From: Bacillota bacterium
GTDB taxonomy: Bacteria > Bacillota > Clostridia > Lachnospirales > Lachnospiraceae
Assembly (NCBI GenBank): GCA_023411225.1
Contig: JAEYPA010000162.1
Span: forward strand, 1 to 23,627
DNA: 23,627 nt
Direction: 5' to 3'
Shown here: positions 1-7,244 of the stretch, in pieces
Position numbering within the stretch: position 1 is the first letter of the stretch
How the letters are laid out: the number at the start of each line of letters is the position of its first letter
Notes under the pieces: model-generated
What the model saw: the letters and a program-made list of their open reading frames with translations, nothing else
The model's database searches: none
Told to the model about the DNA's origin: nothing
Made by a program: the position numbers and the translations under genes

Positions 1-1096
1 CTACCTGCTTATTATAATAATCTACTGCTTCCGATATTTTATTAAACTGGTGTTCTTGCATGATATAAATCAGCTTGTCTAAGTTGGAAGGGTCCATAAA
101 TTCTTTTCCAAGATATACTTCATAATCATTGGCAAGTCCCATGGACAATTCCTTAACCTGATCCTCATATTGCATGCACTCTTTATGAACCATCTGATAT
201 CTTTCTTCGGTCTCCGCCAGTTCCTTTTCGTGCTTTTGTCTCACATCATTGGCCAGGATGTTACTAGTAGAGCTTCTGAACACAGCAACCGCTTCTGCCT
301 TCTGCCTATTAATATCTGCAATTTTATTATTTATATCTTTAATCTCGTTATCATATTCTCCAAGGTTATAAGCACTTTCATCCTTATCCTTAAGAATACT
401 CTTTTTTATCCTTTGAATTTTACGGTCGTTCTGTCTCATTTTATAGCGAACCGCTCGTCCGCTGGCAATAGCTGATGCATTCCTCTGCCTAGTGGCTTTG
501 TAAATTAGGTAATAAAGGCCTACTACGACTGCAATCATAATTATATAGGTTATAATAAGGCCAAAAGTGTTGTTCCAGTCGAAAATCAGATAATATAACA
601 ATAAAGGAAGAGCTACTAAGATAATGGCCAATGAAATAATAATAATTCCGATATCACCTAATCCTTTTGGTGAAAATAATGCAAAATACAATCTATTATT
701 AAAGAAACGGGATACATTCCCTTGTTGAAATATATTCTTAACATCCTGTTTAAGTCTTTGGTTATCACCTTTTAACTGAGCAGTCTCCTGCTCTATTCTC
801 TGGGAAACCTTATCACTTTTAGAGCGTTCCTTTTTCTCTTGCACTTTTTTCATACGATTTTTCTGCCGCTCTATCTGCTCCTCGAAGGATGCTACAATTT
901 CATTTTCTCGCTTTACTATAGCCATCTGAATCTCATCCTGAACCATATTATTTTTAAGTTCAATCTCATTTTCAAGTTGACTCTCTTCCATGTCTCTTTC
1001 TGAAAGCTGGCTCTTAATATTCTTTAGTGTATTCAATTTGTCCCGCAATTGGTACAAGGCACTAATCCCCTGCTCCAGTAAATTATCCTTATCCAT
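1..1096 (-). CDS. Two-TM coiled-coil protein, function unknown (C-terminus beyond window)
   Basis: I do not recognise this protein. An open frame of 365 codons runs from ATG at 1096 to the left edge without a stop, so the C-terminus is missing. The start is supported by an upstream GGGAG/AAGGAT ribosome binding site. Residues about 15-125 are rich in E, K, Q and R with heptad-like spacing and look like a coiled coil. Two hydrophobic segments follow, about 148-171 and 178-199, separated by a short turn. A second charged, coiled-coil-like stretch covers about 215-330. The layout suggests a membrane hairpin with both helical arms on the cytoplasmic side. There is no enzyme motif. It has its own region upstream and is not joined to fosX, which ends at 1363 and is followed by a stem-loop. 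It could be a scaffold or a membrane-associated structural protein; that is a guess. The reading frame itself is well supported. Confidence 0.75.
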   Translation of the reverse strand, partial: MDKDNLLEQGISALYQLRDKLNTLKNIKSQLSERDMEESQLENEIELKNNMVQDEIQMAIVKRENEIVASFEEQIERQKNRMKKVQEKKERSKSDKVSQRIEQETAQLKGDNQRLKQDVKNIFQQGNVSRFFNNRLYFALFSPKGLGDIGIIIISLAIILVALPLLLYYLIFDWNNTFGLIITYIIMIAVVVGLYYLIYKATRQRNASAIASGRAVRYKMRQNDRKIQRIKKSILKDKDESAYNLGEYDNEIKDINNKIADINRQKAEAVAVFRSSTSNILANDVRQKHEKELAETEERYQMVHKECMQYEDQVKELSMGLANDYEVYLGKEFMDPSNLDKLIYIMQEHQFNKISEAVDYYNKQV

Positions 1097-1157
1097 ATCC
1101 TTCTCCCTTTCATTCGGTAATATAGATGTCAGTATGCACGGTATATTCCTATATTCT

Positions 1158-1186
1158 ATTCTAACAAAATAATAAAAATTATACAA
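1158..1186 (-). promoter_or_regulatory. Possible extended -10 promoter for the coiled-coil gene
   Basis: On the minus strand TTGTAT (1181-1186) and TAGAAT (1158-1163) lie 17 bases apart, and the -10 is preceded by TGT, giving an extended -10. The -35 matches only three of six consensus bases, so this is weak. It would give a leader of about 55 bases ahead of the ATG at 1096. No better pair was seen between 1097 and 1300. Confidence 0.3.
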
Positions 1187-1188
1187 TT

Positions 1189-1220
1189 AATTAATAAATT
1201 TTATACCAAATTTATTAATT
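1189..1220. repeat. AT-rich 13-bp perfect inverted repeat
   Basis: AATTAATAAATTT (1189-1201) and its exact reverse complement (1208-1220) are separated by six bases. It sits just upstream of the possible -35 of the coiled-coil gene, where an operator or an AT-rich UP element could lie. It contains no G or C in the arms, so chance is a real alternative in such AT-rich sequence. Confidence 0.4.
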
Positions 1221-1304
1221 GGTCATAATTTGAACACAACTACTGTTTATACTAATAATTGTAAGAAAGATTATACATTTGAATACCCCCCTCTCATTAA
1301 CCCG

Positions 1305-1335
1305 AGAAAGCCCGGTCCCTAGGACCAGGCTTTCT
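1305..1335 (-). terminator. Stem-loop downstream of fosX, probable terminator
   Basis: A long hairpin: AGAAAGCC at 1305-1312 pairs with GGCTTTCT at 1328-1335, GGTCC pairs with GGACC, with one C/A mismatch and a three-base loop. It lies 28 bases after the fosX stop. There is no clean U-run on either strand after the stem, so termination efficiency is uncertain, but its place at the end of the gene and its strength fit a terminator. Confidence 0.55.
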
Positions 1336-1362
1336 TACTGTTATCATATGAGGTATTGTTTT

Positions 1363-1761
1363 CTATCTCTGGTAACGAAGAAGTCTTCTTTCTAATGTTC
1401 CTGTGTGAAGTTCAAAAAGATGATTGTCATAGTCATAAAAATATATTGAACTACCTTCTCCCACAACTCTTGTCCTTCCACTTTTTATTTCTAATCCCAG
1501 TTTTTCTATTCTTTCTAGATACATTTCATAGTCTGATTCTTCTATTTTAAATGCTATATGATTATAGCTCTTTTCAATTTCTTTGCCTTCCATAATTGCA
1601 ATCCAAAGATTATTTACAATAAAGAACTTTTCTCTCGAAATAGAAAATTGCTTTTCTCCACTATAATAAACTTCTTTTGCCTCAAATATTTCTCGAAAAA
1701 AAGTTGTTGCTTTATCTAAGTTTTTAACAATAAAAGTAATATGACTAATTCCAGATATCAA
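1363..1761 (-). CDS. fosX: FosX-type fosfomycin hydrolase (VOC superfamily)
   Basis: FosX opens the epoxide of fosfomycin with water, using Mn(II), and so confers resistance. The protein resembles Listeria FosX along its whole length, for example SHITFIVKNLDKATTFF, EKFFIV, YNHIAF and GEGSSIYFYDYDNHLFELH. With the TTG start chosen here the protein is 132 residues, the usual FosX size. Metal ligands then fall at H7, H68 and E117, and the FosX-type catalytic glutamate falls at E44, as known for the family. The longer reading from ATG at 1788 is rejected because that ATG overlaps the likely -10 box, while TTG at 1761 follows a near-perfect Shine-Dalgarno. The gene stands alone: the recR terminator is upstream and a stem-loop is downstream. 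FosA and FosB would be glutathione or bacillithiol transferases; the E44 position argues for FosX. Resistance in the host is inferred, not shown. Confidence 0.92.
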   Translation of the reverse strand: MISGISHITFIVKNLDKATTFFREIFEAKEVYYSGEKQFSISREKFFIVNNLWIAIMEGKEIEKSYNHIAFKIEESDYEMYLERIEKLGLEIKSGRTRVVGEGSSIYFYDYDNHLFELHTGTLERRLLRYQR

Positions 1762-1764
1762 ATT

Positions 1765-1774
1765 ATCACCCTCC
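1765..1774 (-). promoter_or_regulatory. Shine-Dalgarno that fixes the TTG start of fosX
   Basis: GGAGGGTGAT on the minus strand nearly matches the full anti-Shine-Dalgarno complement and ends three bases before TTG at 1761. It lies inside the longer ATG-initiated reading, which is therefore unlikely. Confidence 0.75.
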
Positions 1775-1786
1775 CACAGAATAAAC

Positions 1787-1815
1787 ATTATAGTTATAAC
1801 GAATAAAGAATTTAA
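1787..1815 (-). promoter_or_regulatory. Probable fosX promoter
   Basis: A consensus TATAAT lies at 1787-1792 on the minus strand. Seventeen bases upstream is TTAAAT (1810-1815), a weak -35 that overlaps the U-tract of the recR terminator. Transcription would start near 1780, leaving a leader of about 20 bases that carries the Shine-Dalgarno. Because the recR terminator is immediately upstream, fosX needs its own promoter. Confidence 0.45.
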
Positions 1816-1861
1816 AAAACATGGTTTAACCGAGACTTCTTATCCCTATTAAACCATGTTT
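1811..1861 (-). terminator. Rho-independent terminator of the dnaX-ebfC-recR operon
   Basis: A perfect 13-bp stem, AAACATGGTTTAA with its complement (1849-1861 and 1817-1829), a loop of 19 bases, then six U residues in the minus-strand transcript followed by an A/U-rich tail. It begins 11 bases after the recR stop. Confidence 0.85.
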
Positions 1862-1872
1862 GAAACATCATT

Positions 1873-2469
1873 TTATAACTCAATTCTGCCTTCTAATGCT
1901 CGAAGCAAAGTCACTTCATCAATATACTCAAGATCTCCTCCCACCGGAACACCACTTGCAATTCTACTTACCTTGATTCCTGTGGGCTTTATCAGTTTGC
2001 TAATATACATTGCTGTGGTTTCTCCCTCAAGGCTGGAGTTGGTGGCAATAATCACTTCCTCTACCTCTCCTTGGAGCCTTAACATTAGTTCCTTGAGACG
2101 AATATCTGCGGGCCCTATTCCTAACATAGGTGAAATAGCCCCATGAAGTACGTGATAAACACCGTCGTATTTGCCAGTTTTCTCATAGGCTGCCAAATCT
2201 CTGGAATTCTCCACTACCATAATAACCTTGGGATTTCGTTTATCGCTTCGACATATTGGACAAAGCTCTTGATCTGTTAGGGTACAACACTGCTTGCAAT
2301 ACTTCACATTATTCTTAGCCTCCAGGATGGTAGAACTTAGATTCTGCACTTGCTCCTTTGGCATATTAATAATGTGAAAGGCAAGTCTTTGAGCTGATTT
2401 GGAGCCTATTCCCGGAAGTCTTGAGAGTTCTTCTATTAATCTACTAATCTGTTTACTGTAATAATCCAT
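1873..2469 (-). CDS. recR: Recombination mediator protein RecR
   Basis: RecR works with RecO and RecF to load RecA on SSB-coated single-stranded DNA gaps. At 198 residues it has the usual size. An N-terminal helix-hairpin-helix region includes LSRLPGIGSKSAQRLAFH. A C4 zinc finger follows (C58, C61, C70, C73), then a Toprim domain with VVENSRDLAAYEKT and the VEEVIIATNSSLEGETTA stretch, and a C-terminal Walker-B-like region containing ASGVPVGGDLEYIDE. The ATG shares one base with the TAA stop of ebfC (TAATG), so the two are translationally coupled. A strong terminator lies just downstream. The gene order dnaX-ebfC-recR is the classic one in Firmicutes, which supports the call. Confidence 0.98.
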   Translation of the reverse strand: MDYYSKQISRLIEELSRLPGIGSKSAQRLAFHIINMPKEQVQNLSSTILEAKNNVKYCKQCCTLTDQELCPICRSDKRNPKVIMVVENSRDLAAYEKTGKYDGVYHVLHGAISPMLGIGPADIRLKELMLRLQGEVEEVIIATNSSLEGETTAMYISKLIKPTGIKVSRIASGVPVGGDLEYIDEVTLLRALEGRIEL

Positions 2470-2819
2470 TAGAATGGAAAGCCCCCACCTAAGTTAAGAC
2501 CGCCTGTTAGGGAACCCATTGCCTGGCTGCTTTCTTCCTCCATCTTACGTAGTGCTTCGTTGGTCGCTGCCATAATTAAGTCTTCTAACATTTCAATATC
2601 TTCAGGGTCTACAACTTCTTCTGCAAGTTTAACCGCTACTACTTCTTTCTTACCGGATACGCGTACAGTTACTGCTCCACCACCAGCTGTAGCCTCGTAT
2701 TCCTTTTCCTCAAGCTCTTTTGTCTTCTCTTCCATCTGCTTCTGCATTCTTTGAGCCTGCTTCATTAAATTATTCATATTACCAGGCATACCACCTGGGA
2801 AACCACCACGTTTTGCCAT
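2469..2819 (-). CDS. ebfC: YbaB/EbfC family nucleoid-associated protein
   Basis: This is the small DNA-binding dimer encoded between dnaX and recR in most bacteria; its exact role is unsettled. The N-terminus is Gly/Met/Asn rich (MAKRGGFPGGMPGNMNN), followed by a charged helix (QAQRMQKQMEEKTKELEEKE), the beta strands with VTVRVSGKKEVVAVKL, and a C-terminal helix from VDPEDIEMLEDLI onward. The start used here is ATG 2819, which follows AAGGAGG by eight bases and gives 116 residues. An ATG six codons upstream (2837) overlaps that ribosome binding site and is unlikely to be used. The stop overlaps the recR start by one base. The 95-base gap to dnaX holds a good promoter, so ebfC and recR can be expressed separately from dnaX. 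Confidence 0.95.
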   Translation of the reverse strand: MAKRGGFPGGMPGNMNNLMKQAQRMQKQMEEKTKELEEKEYEATAGGGAVTVRVSGKKEVVAVKLAEEVVDPEDIEMLEDLIMAATNEALRKMEEESSQAMGSLTGGLNLGGGFPF

Positions 2820-2854
2820 GAGTTGGTCCTCCTTCATTTCTCTTACTAGTTACT

Positions 2855-2883
2855 ACTATAACCTTATTTTGCTTCTTAATCAA
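2855..2883 (-). promoter_or_regulatory. Internal sigma-A-like promoter for ebfC-recR
   Basis: On the minus strand TTGATT (2878-2883) is followed after exactly 17 bases by TATAGT (2855-2860). Four and five of six consensus bases match. Transcription would begin near 2848, about 29 bases before the ebfC start. It lies in the only sizeable gap of the operon. Confidence 0.5.
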
Positions 2884-2914
2884 TATCCGTTTGAAGCCTC
2901 TTTTAGTTGCCTTT

Positions 2915-4480
2915 TTAAATAACCTCAATATTATCCGTCTTTATGAGCTTCGTAATATCTGCTACTTTATCTAACCCATCCTGACCTCCTTTAAGAAGTC
3001 TAGTCTGAACGGAAACCTCTTTATTAATATATTCTGTTATGGCATCCTTGATTGCTTTCATGGAAGCTTCTTTCTCCACATAGCTTTTATAGATATCTTC
3101 GGAAAATGCCAGAACTAGTACATTTCCTTCATTTACGGTAAGAACTGCATGTTTTACCATTTGCTGTAGGAGACCATCTAAATCCTTTACTATGCTATTC
3201 CAGTTGGCCGCTACCTGTCTTACATCCTCAGGGAGGGCTTCCACATGAATCTGCTGCTCTTTCACTTCTTCCTTTATCTGAGGTGCTTGAGATACCTGCC
3301 CGGAGGAGGCTTGCTTAACAACAATTCCTTCCTCTAGCTTCTTCTCCACTTGACGAAGACGTTCCAGAATAGAGGTGTAATCAGTCTCCATTTGAGGTTT
3401 ACAAAGCTTGATACAGGCCACTTCTACTAACACTCTTTTCTGAGTGGAATATTTAATCTGATTAGATAGCTCTGAAAAGATTCGGATGTACCTCATAAGG
3501 GTGTCCATCTCCACCTGGGCAGCCATTTGCTTCATTTCCATGAGATTCTCAGTGGATACTTCAATCATATCCTCTGCCATATCAGCACTTTTAAGAAGGA
3601 TGAGATTTCTCATGTACCAGGTAAAGTCAATGACAAATTGTCCTAGATCCCTGCCCTTAATAATCAGCTCTTCTACTAGTTCCATTACCTCTACCGGCTT
3701 CCCGTCGAGCAATAACCTTAAGAGCTTCTGAAAAATCTCTGTGTCTACAGCACCCAGAACCTCCAGCACTTTGTCATAGGTCAGTGTCTCTCCATAGTAA
3801 AAGGCAATACACTGATCTAATAGACTTAGACCATCACGCATAGAACCATCTGCTGCCTTGGCCACATAGCGAAGGGCTTTTTCCTCTACCTGAACCTGCT
3901 CCTTTGCCATCAGTTCCCAAAGACGATCTGTAATGGTATCTATAGAGATACGCCTAAAGTCATATCGTTGACATCTGGATAAAATGGTTATCGGAATCTT
4001 ATGAACCTCTGTGGTAGCCAGAATAAAGATGACATAGGATGGAGGCTCCTCTAAGGTCTTTAACAAAGCATTAAAGGCTCCTGCAGAAAGCATATGAACC
4101 TCATCTATAATATAAACCTTATATTTACCTTCCGTAGGGGAATACTGCACCTCATCTATTATGTCACGGATATTATTAACACTGTTGTTAGAGGCAGCAT
4201 CAATCTCAATGACATTCATAGAGGTTTGATTCAGTATGGCCTTGCAGGTAGGACATTCATTACAGGGACTTCCATCTACCGGATGTTCGCAATTCACCGC
4301 CCTGGCTAGTATCTTAGCAATGGTTGTCTTACCAGTTCCTCTGGTCCCACAGAACAGATAGGCATGTCCTACACGATTGGCCTTTATTTGATTTTTCAAT
4401 GTCTTTACAATATGCTCCTGTCCCTTAACATCTTCAAAACCAATGGGACGAAACTTACGATATAACGATGTATAAGACAT
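2915..4480 (-). CDS. dnaX: DNA polymerase III subunit gamma/tau
   Basis: This is the clamp-loader ATPase that loads the beta sliding clamp and organises the replisome. The N-terminal AAA+ module is complete: Walker A GTRGTGKT at residues 45-52, a zinc module with C64, C73, C76 and C79, Walker B IIDEVH at about 124-129, and the sensor/arginine-finger SRC at 168-170. Domain III follows to about residue 370. The C-terminal third (about 380-521) is poorly conserved, as usual for tau, and includes a Gln/Glu-rich linker. At 521 residues it is on the short side. I saw no A-rich slippery site of the E. coli type, so a separate gamma form is not predicted. ATG at 4480 is preceded by AGAAGGAAGG. It is the first gene of the dnaX-ebfC-recR operon and has its own promoter. 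Confidence 0.97.
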   Translation of the reverse strand: MSYTSLYRKFRPIGFEDVKGQEHIVKTLKNQIKANRVGHAYLFCGTRGTGKTTIAKILARAVNCEHPVDGSPCNECPTCKAILNQTSMNVIEIDAASNNSVNNIRDIIDEVQYSPTEGKYKVYIIDEVHMLSAGAFNALLKTLEEPPSYVIFILATTEVHKIPITILSRCQRYDFRRISIDTITDRLWELMAKEQVQVEEKALRYVAKAADGSMRDGLSLLDQCIAFYYGETLTYDKVLEVLGAVDTEIFQKLLRLLLDGKPVEVMELVEELIIKGRDLGQFVIDFTWYMRNLILLKSADMAEDMIEVSTENLMEMKQMAAQVEMDTLMRYIRIFSELSNQIKYSTQKRVLVEVACIKLCKPQMETDYTSILERLRQVEKKLEEGIVVKQASSGQVSQAPQIKEEVKEQQIHVEALPEDVRQVAANWNSIVKDLDGLLQQMVKHAVLTVNEGNVLVLAFSEDIYKSYVEKEASMKAIKDAITEYINKEVSVQTRLLKGGQDGLDKVADITKLIKTDNIEVI

Positions 4481-4539
4481 AATATACCTTCCTTCTGTTG
4501 TTTCATAGTATTGACTTATTTTTGATATTTTACCTTTCT

Positions 4540-4568
4540 ATTTTAAACGATATTTGTTTATCTGGCAA
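4540..4568 (-). promoter_or_regulatory. Sigma-A-like promoter of the dnaX operon
   Basis: On the minus strand TTGCCA (4563-4568), a 17-base spacer and TAAAAT (4540-4545); each box matches five of six consensus bases. Transcription would start near 4533, giving a leader of about 52 bases before the dnaX ATG. It lies right after the terminator of the upstream capA-like gene. Confidence 0.6.
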
Positions 4569-4611
4569 TGGTTTTGAACTACGCCGCATTCCTAAGGTTT
4601 ACTTTAAGCCA

Positions 4612-4640
4612 TCAAAAAACCTTGCAAATTAATGCAAGGC
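4612..4640 (-). terminator. Rho-independent terminator of the CapA-family gene
   Basis: Stem CCTTGCA/TGCAAGG (4620-4626 with 4633-4639) around a six-base loop. In the minus-strand transcript it is followed by six U residues (4614-4619). It lies 40 bases after the stop of the CapA-family gene. The plus strand also has five U residues after the stem, but no plus-strand gene leads into it. Confidence 0.85.
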
Positions 4641-4679
4641 TTTTTAATGGCACTACAACTGATAAATTGTAATTGCTAT

Positions 4680-6005
4680 TTATTCCTTATACCAGTCTCC
4701 CCAAACCTTACCAGCCAATCCCTTAAGTTTGGATACAGACATGCCTCGAATCATATGCTTAGAAGCCAGCTGTTCTGTATAATCAGCCAATTTGTAAACA
4801 TGTAGATTCTCATATTTTCTCTCATAGTGTGTCACCAATCCTGTTACAGATGCATCTGTAATTTCTGGTTTCCCACCATTTTTACTCTCTATGGTTATCT
4901 TAGCCATACCACCAAGCATTCTTGGATATTCATTCTGACCGGACACATAGTTCCCTAAAGAATAATATACTAGCATCTTATGCCCGTCTTCTCTTGTGAA
5001 CCATTCGACGGGCTCTATTACATGAGGATGCGCACCTATTACCAAATCCACACCTGTCTCTAAAAAAAGCTTTGTCCACATCTTCTGAGAACTGGATGGC
5101 TCATAGACATATTCAGTTCCCCAATGCGGAAATACAATGACAAAGTCCGCCTGCTCTTTTGCTAACGCTACATCCTGGCGAATCTTCTCTTTGTCAAGAC
5201 GATTTACCATATACTCTCTATTTTTTGGTAAAGACTGCCCGTTCAGACTATATGTATAATTCAGCATTGCAATCTTTATACCATTTACCTCTACGACCTT
5301 CACAGAGTGATACTCTTCTTCTGTCTCATTAACTCCAAGGACAGTTACATGCTTTTGTTTCTTCCAGTAATCAATGGAATTTTGCATTCCAGCCTCGCCC
5401 TTGTCCATGGCGTGATTCGTAGCATGAAGAACCACATTAAAACCAGCATTGACAATGGCATCTCCGATCTCTTTTGGTGAGTTAAATCTAGGATAACCTG
5501 AGTAGCCCAATTCAGATCCACCAAGAACCGTCTCCTGATTAATCACGGCTAAATCAGATTTTTTGATATCCCTTACTATATCAGTAAATAAATGATCGTA
5601 ATTATAGGTACCATTGGAACGTTTTCCACTCTCAATTACTGATGTATGAACCAAATCATCTCCTACCGCCATTAGAGTTACTTTCTTATCTTCTACCGAT
5701 GCAGGGTTTGACGATGCTATAGGCTCTTTTGAAGGTGTCTCGGTTTCCTTTCCAAAATCAGAGTTACCGCCACTATGCTTTGTAGGTGATGGACTTTTCT
5801 TATCTTTGTTAGGATTGTTTCCATCTACTACATTTCCATTCTGGTCAACGGTAATCTGCCTGTTGCTACCTGTTTGACTATTTCTTGCTTCTTTATTAAA
5901 GCCGTTGATTTTAGCGGCAACCACTATCGACACAATTAAAAAACATATTACTACCAGTAGCACTTTTGGAAATCTTCTAAAAACCCGTTTCATTATACGT
6001 CCCAT
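4680..6005 (-). CDS. CapA family protein (poly-gamma-glutamate synthesis type metallophosphatase domain)
   Basis: A CapA/PgsA-type protein: a membrane anchor with an extracytoplasmic metallophosphatase-like domain, known in capsule poly-gamma-glutamate systems but widespread and often of unproven substrate. Residues 1-13 are basic, about 14-31 form a transmembrane segment, and about 40-105 form a Ser/Pro/Asn-rich linker. The catalytic domain follows with MAVGDDLVH (112-120), NQETVLG (156-162), ATNHAMDKG (195-203), FPHWGTEY (292-299), GAHPHVIEP (324-332) and YSLGNYV (348-354). All metal-binding motifs seem intact. No capB or capC neighbour exists, so this is not a capsule operon; a role at the cell wall is inferred. 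The first ATG (6005) has a purine-rich stretch directly against it; ATG 5993 with GGGA six bases upstream is an equally possible start. It has its own promoter and terminator. Confidence 0.9.
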   Translation of the reverse strand: MGRIMKRVFRRFPKVLLVVICFLIVSIVVAAKINGFNKEARNSQTGSNRQITVDQNGNVVDGNNPNKDKKSPSPTKHSGGNSDFGKETETPSKEPIASSNPASVEDKKVTLMAVGDDLVHTSVIESGKRSNGTYNYDHLFTDIVRDIKKSDLAVINQETVLGGSELGYSGYPRFNSPKEIGDAIVNAGFNVVLHATNHAMDKGEAGMQNSIDYWKKQKHVTVLGVNETEEEYHSVKVVEVNGIKIAMLNYTYSLNGQSLPKNREYMVNRLDKEKIRQDVALAKEQADFVIVFPHWGTEYVYEPSSSQKMWTKLFLETGVDLVIGAHPHVIEPVEWFTREDGHKMLVYYSLGNYVSGQNEYPRMLGGMAKITIESKNGGKPEITDASVTGLVTHYERKYENLHVYKLADYTEQLASKHMIRGMSVSKLKGLAGKVWGDWYKE

Positions 6006-6021
6006 CTCTTTCTAAATAGTT

Positions 6022-6040
6022 CAGGTGTTATAATTACCTG
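6022..6040. promoter_or_regulatory. Operator-like inverted repeat in the capA leader
   Basis: CAGGT (6022-6026) and ACCTG (6036-6040) flank nine bases. It lies at or just after the predicted transcription start of the CapA-family gene, a typical place for a repressor site. No regulator is assigned. The arms resemble the ACCTG/CAGGT arms seen in front of the PTS-EIIC-like gene, but in the opposite order. Confidence 0.3.
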
Positions 6041-6048
6041 TAGAAATT

Positions 6049-6077
6049 ATTGTAACATAGATACGGTTTCTAGTCTA
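6049..6077 (-). promoter_or_regulatory. Probable promoter of the CapA-family gene
   Basis: On the minus strand TAGACT (6072-6077), a 17-base spacer and TACAAT (6049-6054). Four and five of six consensus bases match. The start would be near 6042, about 37-50 bases before the possible start codons. Confidence 0.45.
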
Positions 6078-6079
6078 TT

Positions 6080-6108
6080 CCATATTTCCCATCTTATGGG
6101 TATTATGG
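6080..6108 (-). terminator. Stem-loop after the PTS-EIIC-like gene, possible terminator
   Basis: Two stacked stems: outer CCATA/TATGG (6080-6084 with 6104-6108) and inner CCCAT/ATGGG (6088-6092 with 6096-6100), with a symmetrical internal loop of three bases on each side. It begins about 19 bases after the stop. There is no U-run after it, so it may be an attenuating or 3'-protecting structure rather than a true terminator. Confidence 0.35.
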
Positions 6109-6126
6109 TATTCTTTTTGTTAGTTT

Positions 6127-7194
6127 CTAATTAACATCCAGTTTTAGATCTCCATTTTTAATCCAGCCTTTTTTTCTCATAAACTCTGACATTATCAGGC
6201 ATAATACAGCTGGCAAGATAAATTGAATAACGACAATCTTTATAATGGTTAGGATTGCTCCATCGGTTGACACCATTTCTCCATAGGTAGTAATCTGTCC
6301 AACCAAACCTGCACTTCCCATACCGGAACCAACTTTGTTGTTGGTCATGTGGAATACCATGGTAGAAAGAGGTCCTAGAATCGCACTGGTCAGAACAGGC
6401 GGAAGCCAGAGAATTGGCTTCTTCATCAAATTTGGTACTTGAAGCATACTAGTTCCTAGTCCTTGTGCAATCAACCCACCCATCTTATTCTCTCGGTAGC
6501 TAATAACTGCAAAGCCCACCATATTGGCACAACAGCCTACTGTCGCAGCCCCAGCTGCAAGACCACTGAGGCCTAACATAACACCAAGTGCCGCTGAGCT
6601 AATAGGAAGGGTTAACACTACTCCCATAACGACAGAGACAATAATGCCCATTAAAAATGGAACCTGGTCGGTAGCCCACATAATCAAATCCCCTATAGAA
6701 ATCATAAAGGAGGAAATAGGTGGTCCTACTAAAAGTCCCACTGCTGAACCTGCACAAATACTAAGTACAGGGGTAATAATGATATCTACTTTGGTTTTTC
6801 CGGAAACCAAATGTCCGATTTCTATTGCTATGTAAGCTGCCACAAATGCACCTAACGGTTCGGACACCTTAAGTACAATTCGTCCAGCATCATTGATTAA
6901 AGTATTGTTAATAATATCTGTTGCACAACCGCCTATCATACCGGCAACTGCTGCAGAAACTACAACCAGTGGAGCCTCCTTAAACTTACAGGCTACTCCG
7001 CAACCAATTCCAGCTCCGGTAAGACAACCCGCCACTACACCTATGGCATACAAATAGTTTCCCGTTGTACCACCAATTAAATCCCCAAATTGTTTTAAAA
7101 TGGTCCCTACTATTAAAGTAGCAAAAAGGCCAAGAGCCATGCCGCTAAGTCCATCTATAAATACCCTATGCAACCATTTACCTATCTTATTCAT
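6127..7194 (-). CDS. PTS-EIIC-like integral membrane transporter
   Basis: A polytopic membrane protein of 355 residues with roughly nine to ten hydrophobic segments, rich in Gly and Ala. It resembles the stand-alone PTS_EIIC_2 group of proteins, related to phosphotransferase permease subunits, but there is no EIIA or EIIB domain and no PTS enzyme nearby, so PTS-driven sugar transport is not shown. Recognisable stretches include FIDGLSGMALGLFATLIVG near the N-terminus and GSGMGSAGLVGQ near the C-terminus. ATG 7194 follows GGAGG with seven intervening bases. The gene lies 72 bases downstream of niaR on the same strand, and the gap holds operator-like repeats. This makes a niacin-related substrate under NiaR control a reasonable hypothesis, but the family as a whole does not prove it. 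Annotation as a generic transporter is safest. Confidence 0.8.
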   Translation of the reverse strand: MNKIGKWLHRVFIDGLSGMALGLFATLIVGTILKQFGDLIGGTTGNYLYAIGVVAGCLTGAGIGCGVACKFKEAPLVVVSAAVAGMIGGCATDIINNTLINDAGRIVLKVSEPLGAFVAAYIAIEIGHLVSGKTKVDIIITPVLSICAGSAVGLLVGPPISSFMISIGDLIMWATDQVPFLMGIIVSVVMGVVLTLPISSAALGVMLGLSGLAAGAATVGCCANMVGFAVISYRENKMGGLIAQGLGTSMLQVPNLMKKPILWLPPVLTSAILGPLSTMVFHMTNNKVGSGMGSAGLVGQITTYGEMVSTDGAILTIIKIVVIQFILPAVLCLIMSEFMRKKGWIKNGDLKLDVN

Positions 7195-7209
7195 TTAACC
7201 GCCTCCGTG

Positions 7210-7244
7210 TGTATACACCTTTGTATTCACCTGTCTTGTCAGGT
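7210..7244. promoter_or_regulatory. Operator-like repeats between niaR and the PTS-EIIC-like gene
   Basis: TGTATACACCT (7210-7220) and TGTATTCACCT (7222-7232) are direct repeats with one mismatch and a 12-base period. The first contains the palindrome GTGTATACAC (7209-7218). Overlapping the second is an inverted repeat ACCTG-N6-CAGGT (7229-7244). This dense set of half-sites lies just upstream of the ribosome binding site of the transporter gene and directly downstream of a repressor gene. Binding by NiaR is an inference. Confidence 0.45.

Noticed and set aside
1856..2146. Plus-strand 96-codon open frame
   Set aside because: It overlaps recR on the other strand, which is firmly identified, and it starts within the recR terminator.
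2915..4480. Programmed frameshift in dnaX producing a gamma form
   Set aside because: No A-rich slippery heptamer with a downstream hairpin was seen.
4481..4611. A small RNA (such as SRP RNA) upstream of dnaX, as in some Firmicutes
   Set aside because: The spacer is AT-rich and holds a promoter but no GC-rich folded core or conserved SRP tetraloop pattern.
6524..6835. Plus-strand 103-codon open frame
   Set aside because: Antisense to the PTS-EIIC-like gene; Ala/Pro/Thr-rich shadow without a ribosome binding site.
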